From the NCBI GenBank assembly GCA_032111745.1, contig JAULUH010000338.1, positions 1 to 7,569 of the forward strand: DNA of 7,569 nucleotides. The letters run 5' to 3'. Positions within the stretch are counted from its first letter, which is position 1, and each line of letters starts with the position of its first letter. The DNA is from JAULUH01 sp032111745 (lineage in GTDB: Bacteria > Chloroflexota > Anaerolineae > JAAEKA01). Positions 6,239 to 7,569 of this stretch are shown piece after piece. The translations under genes were made by a program, and so were the position numbers. A model generated the notes under the pieces. That model searched no databases, was not told where the DNA came from, and was given only the letters and a program-made list of their open reading frames with translations.

Positions 6239-6243
6239 GGAGG
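6239..6243 (+). promoter_or_regulatory. Strong Shine-Dalgarno GGAGG of hypC
   Basis: GGAGG lies 6 bases before the hypC ATG at 6250 and fixes that start over upstream in-frame codons (the frame is open from 6148). It is the strongest ribosome binding site in the hyp part of the window, consistent with HypC being needed in larger amounts than HypF or HypD. Confidence 0.85.
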
Positions 6244-6249
6244 TGGATA

Positions 6250-6507
6250 ATGTGTTTAGGAGTGCCGGGCCGGGTGGAATCCATTGCCCCGGATCCCTTG
6301 GGCATGACCATGGGCCGGGTCAACTTCTCCGGCATCGTCAAAGAGGTCTGCCTGGCCTACCTGCCTGAGGTGCAGGTCGGTGACTATGTCATCGTCCACG
6401 TAGGCTTCGCTATCAGCCAGATCGACGAGGCCGAGGCCAACGAGGTCTTCGAATACCTGCGCCAGATGGACGAGTTGGGCGAGCTGGACCTGCCCCAGCC
6501 GTCCTAG
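6250..6507 (+). CDS. hypC: HypC, [NiFe]-hydrogenase maturation chaperone
   Basis: HypC is a small OB-fold chaperone of the HypC/HupF/HyaD-partner family. It joins HypD to form the scaffold carrying the Fe(CN)2CO group and then hands the iron to the hydrogenase large-subunit precursor. The 85-residue product begins MCLGVPGRV. Cys2, exposed after removal of Met1, is the essential residue that contacts the iron and the target protein. The other conserved stretch is VGDYVIVHVGFAISQID (43-59), with the conserved His at 50. Residues 60-78 form an acidic helix. Length is typical of the family. The start is set by GGAGG (6239-6243), and hypD begins 11 bases after the stop, which suits co-expression of two proteins that act as a complex. 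No oddities. Confidence 0.97.
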   Translation: MCLGVPGRVESIAPDPLGMTMGRVNFSGIVKEVCLAYLPEVQVGDYVIVHVGFAISQIDEAEANEVFEYLRQMDELGELDLPQPS

Positions 6508-6518
6508 ACCAGCCTGCC

Positions 6519-7569
6519 GTGAAATACATCGACGAATACCGCGACGAGGCCACCGCTCGCAAGTTCCTCCAGGCCATCGAGACTACGGTCACCCGGCCCT
6601 GGACCCTGATGGAAATCTGCGGCGGCCAGACCCATACCCTCATTAAGTTCGGCATCGACCGCCTGCTGCCCGAGCAGGTCGAGCTCGTCCACGGCCCGGG
6701 CTGTCCCGTCTGCGTCACCCCCCTGGAGCTTATCGATAAGGCCGTCGCCATCGCCCGCCGGCCCGAAGTGATCTTCACTTCTTTCGGCGATATGCTGCGT
6801 GTCCCCGGCTCCCAGGCCGACCTGCTGGCCGTCAAGGCGCAGGGCGGTGACGTGCGCATCGTTTACTCCCCCCTGGACGCAGTCAAGCTCGCCCAAAAGC
6901 ACCCCGACCGCCAGGTCGTCTTCTTTGCCGTCGGCTTCGAAACCACTGCGCCGGCCAACGCCATGGCCGTGTGGCAGGCTCGCCGCCTGGGCCTCCCTAA
7001 CTTCTCTATCTTGTGCTCCCATGTCCTGGTACCCCCCGCCATGGAGGCCATTCTCGGCGCCCCCCACAATCGGGTGCAGGGCTTCCTGGCCGCCGGCCAT
7101 GTCTGTGCCGTCATGGGCTACTGGGAGTATGAGCCCATCGCCCGGCGCCACCGGGTACCCATCGTCGTCACCGGCTTTGAACCGTTGGACCTTCTTCAGG
7201 GCATCGCCATGACCCTTCAAGCCCTCGAGCAGGGCCGTTGGGGCGTCGAGAACCAGTACACCCGTGTCGTAACCCGCGAGGGCAACCAGTCCGCCCAACG
7301 CCTGCTAGGAGAAGTGTTCGAGGTCGCCAGCCGCCAATGGCGCGGCATCGGCCTCATCCCTCACAGCGGCTATCGCCTGCGTCCCGACTTTTCGGCCTTC
7401 GACGCCGAGCTGCGCTTCGGCACCGCCGGCATCACCGCCGAGGAGTCGCCCCTCTGCATCGCCGGTGAGATCCTTCAGGGCCTCAAAAAGCCCCACCAAT
7501 GCACCGCCTTCGGCACCCTCTGTACTCCGGAGCGCCCCCTCGGCGCGCCCATGGTGTCCTCCGAAGGCG
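6519..7569 (+). CDS. hypD: HypD, Fe(CN)2CO scaffold assembly protein, 3'-truncated by window edge
   Basis: HypD is the Fe-S protein that, with HypC, holds the iron while the CN and CO ligands are added. Translation from GTG 6519 starts MKYIDEYRDEATARKFL, matching the family opening, and stays open for 350 codons to the window end at VSSEG; a GTG start with no clear ribosome binding site suggests coupling to hypC. Conserved motifs are EICGGQTH (32-39, Cys34), HGPGCPVCVTP (58-68, Cys62 and Cys65), GFETTAP (139-145), GFEPLDLLQG and ENQYTRVV. These cysteines correspond to E. coli Cys41, Cys69 and Cys72, which are essential there. The C-terminal 4Fe-4S region shows Cys313, Cys328 and Cys335; a further ligand, in the usual SSEGACAAYY-like ending, would lie just past the edge. 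The family is about 360-380 residues, so about 10-30 are missing. hypE would be expected next. Confidence 0.97.
   Translation, partial: MKYIDEYRDEATARKFLQAIETTVTRPWTLMEICGGQTHTLIKFGIDRLLPEQVELVHGPGCPVCVTPLELIDKAVAIARRPEVIFTSFGDMLRVPGSQADLLAVKAQGGDVRIVYSPLDAVKLAQKHPDRQVVFFAVGFETTAPANAMAVWQARRLGLPNFSILCSHVLVPPAMEAILGAPHNRVQGFLAAGHVCAVMGYWEYEPIARRHRVPIVVTGFEPLDLLQGIAMTLQALEQGRWGVENQYTRVVTREGNQSAQRLLGEVFEVASRQWRGIGLIPHSGYRLRPDFSAFDAELRFGTAGITAEESPLCIAGEILQGLKKPHQCTAFGTLCTPERPLGAPMVSSEG

Noticed and set aside
6148..6249. Longer HypC beginning upstream of 6250
   Set aside because: HypC must begin Met-Cys so that Cys2 becomes exposed, and the ATG at 6250 has a strong GGAGG. The upstream part overlaps the miniprotein in another frame.
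7536..7568. Apparent loss of a cysteine in the HypD ending (GAPMVSSEG instead of GACMVSSEG)
   Set aside because: As I recall it, E. coli HypD has GALMVSSEG, so Cys at this position is not universal. The remaining ligand is expected a few residues later, outside the window.

Overview
The window is a GC-rich bacterial segment in which every supported gene lies on the + strand. It holds the end of a LUD/iron-sulfur (lut-type) gene pair, a 331-base intergenic region, and a [NiFe]-hydrogenase maturation (hyp) gene cluster that runs off the right edge. Third codon positions are dominated by C (GCC, CTC, ACC, GTC, CGC). The lipoprotein has long Thr/Pro/Ala linkers and domain types I associate with Chloroflexota, and the intergenic DNA carries degenerate GTCCGTGT / CTTCGCGC repeats of a kind I remember from Chloroflexota and some other environmental bacteria. 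My best guess is therefore a Chloroflexota bacterium (Anaerolineae, Caldilineae or Ardenticatenia-like). This is inference from style and remembered domain distribution, not from a marker gene.

Layout. 2-1063: 3' part of a lutB-like gene (LUD domain plus two Fe-S cluster motifs), whose 5' end lies outside the window. 1088-1783: lutC-like LUD-domain gene. 1784-2114: non-coding, with a degenerate repeat block at 1851-1979 and a candidate promoter near 2069-2074. 2115-3695: lipoprotein with two homologous domains resembling emfourin and a separate C-terminal domain. 3703-6048: hypF. 6053-6229: 58-residue two-helix membrane miniprotein. 6250-6507: hypC. 6519 to the right edge: hypD, complete at its 5' end and missing only its last residues.

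How the genes work together. LutB and LutC are subunits of the LutABC-type iron-sulfur oxidoreductase linked to L-lactate oxidation; lutA would be expected upstream. HypF makes the thiocarboxamide (cyanide precursor) group from carbamoyl phosphate. HypC and HypD form the scaffold on which the Fe(CN)2CO unit is built before insertion into a [NiFe]-hydrogenase large subunit. HypE, HypF's partner, is not in the window and would be expected just after hypD. The lipoprotein, hypF, the miniprotein, hypC and hypD are separated by only 4 to 20 bases, so they look like one transcription unit starting from the promoter candidate near 2070.

The least explained items are the duplicated emfourin-like lipoprotein leading a hyp operon, the two-helix miniprotein between hypF and hypC, the Pro-rich insertion between the Fe-S motifs of LutB, and an eight-G tract at the start of hypF. 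I found no RNA gene, CRISPR array, insertion sequence or clear intrinsic terminator.
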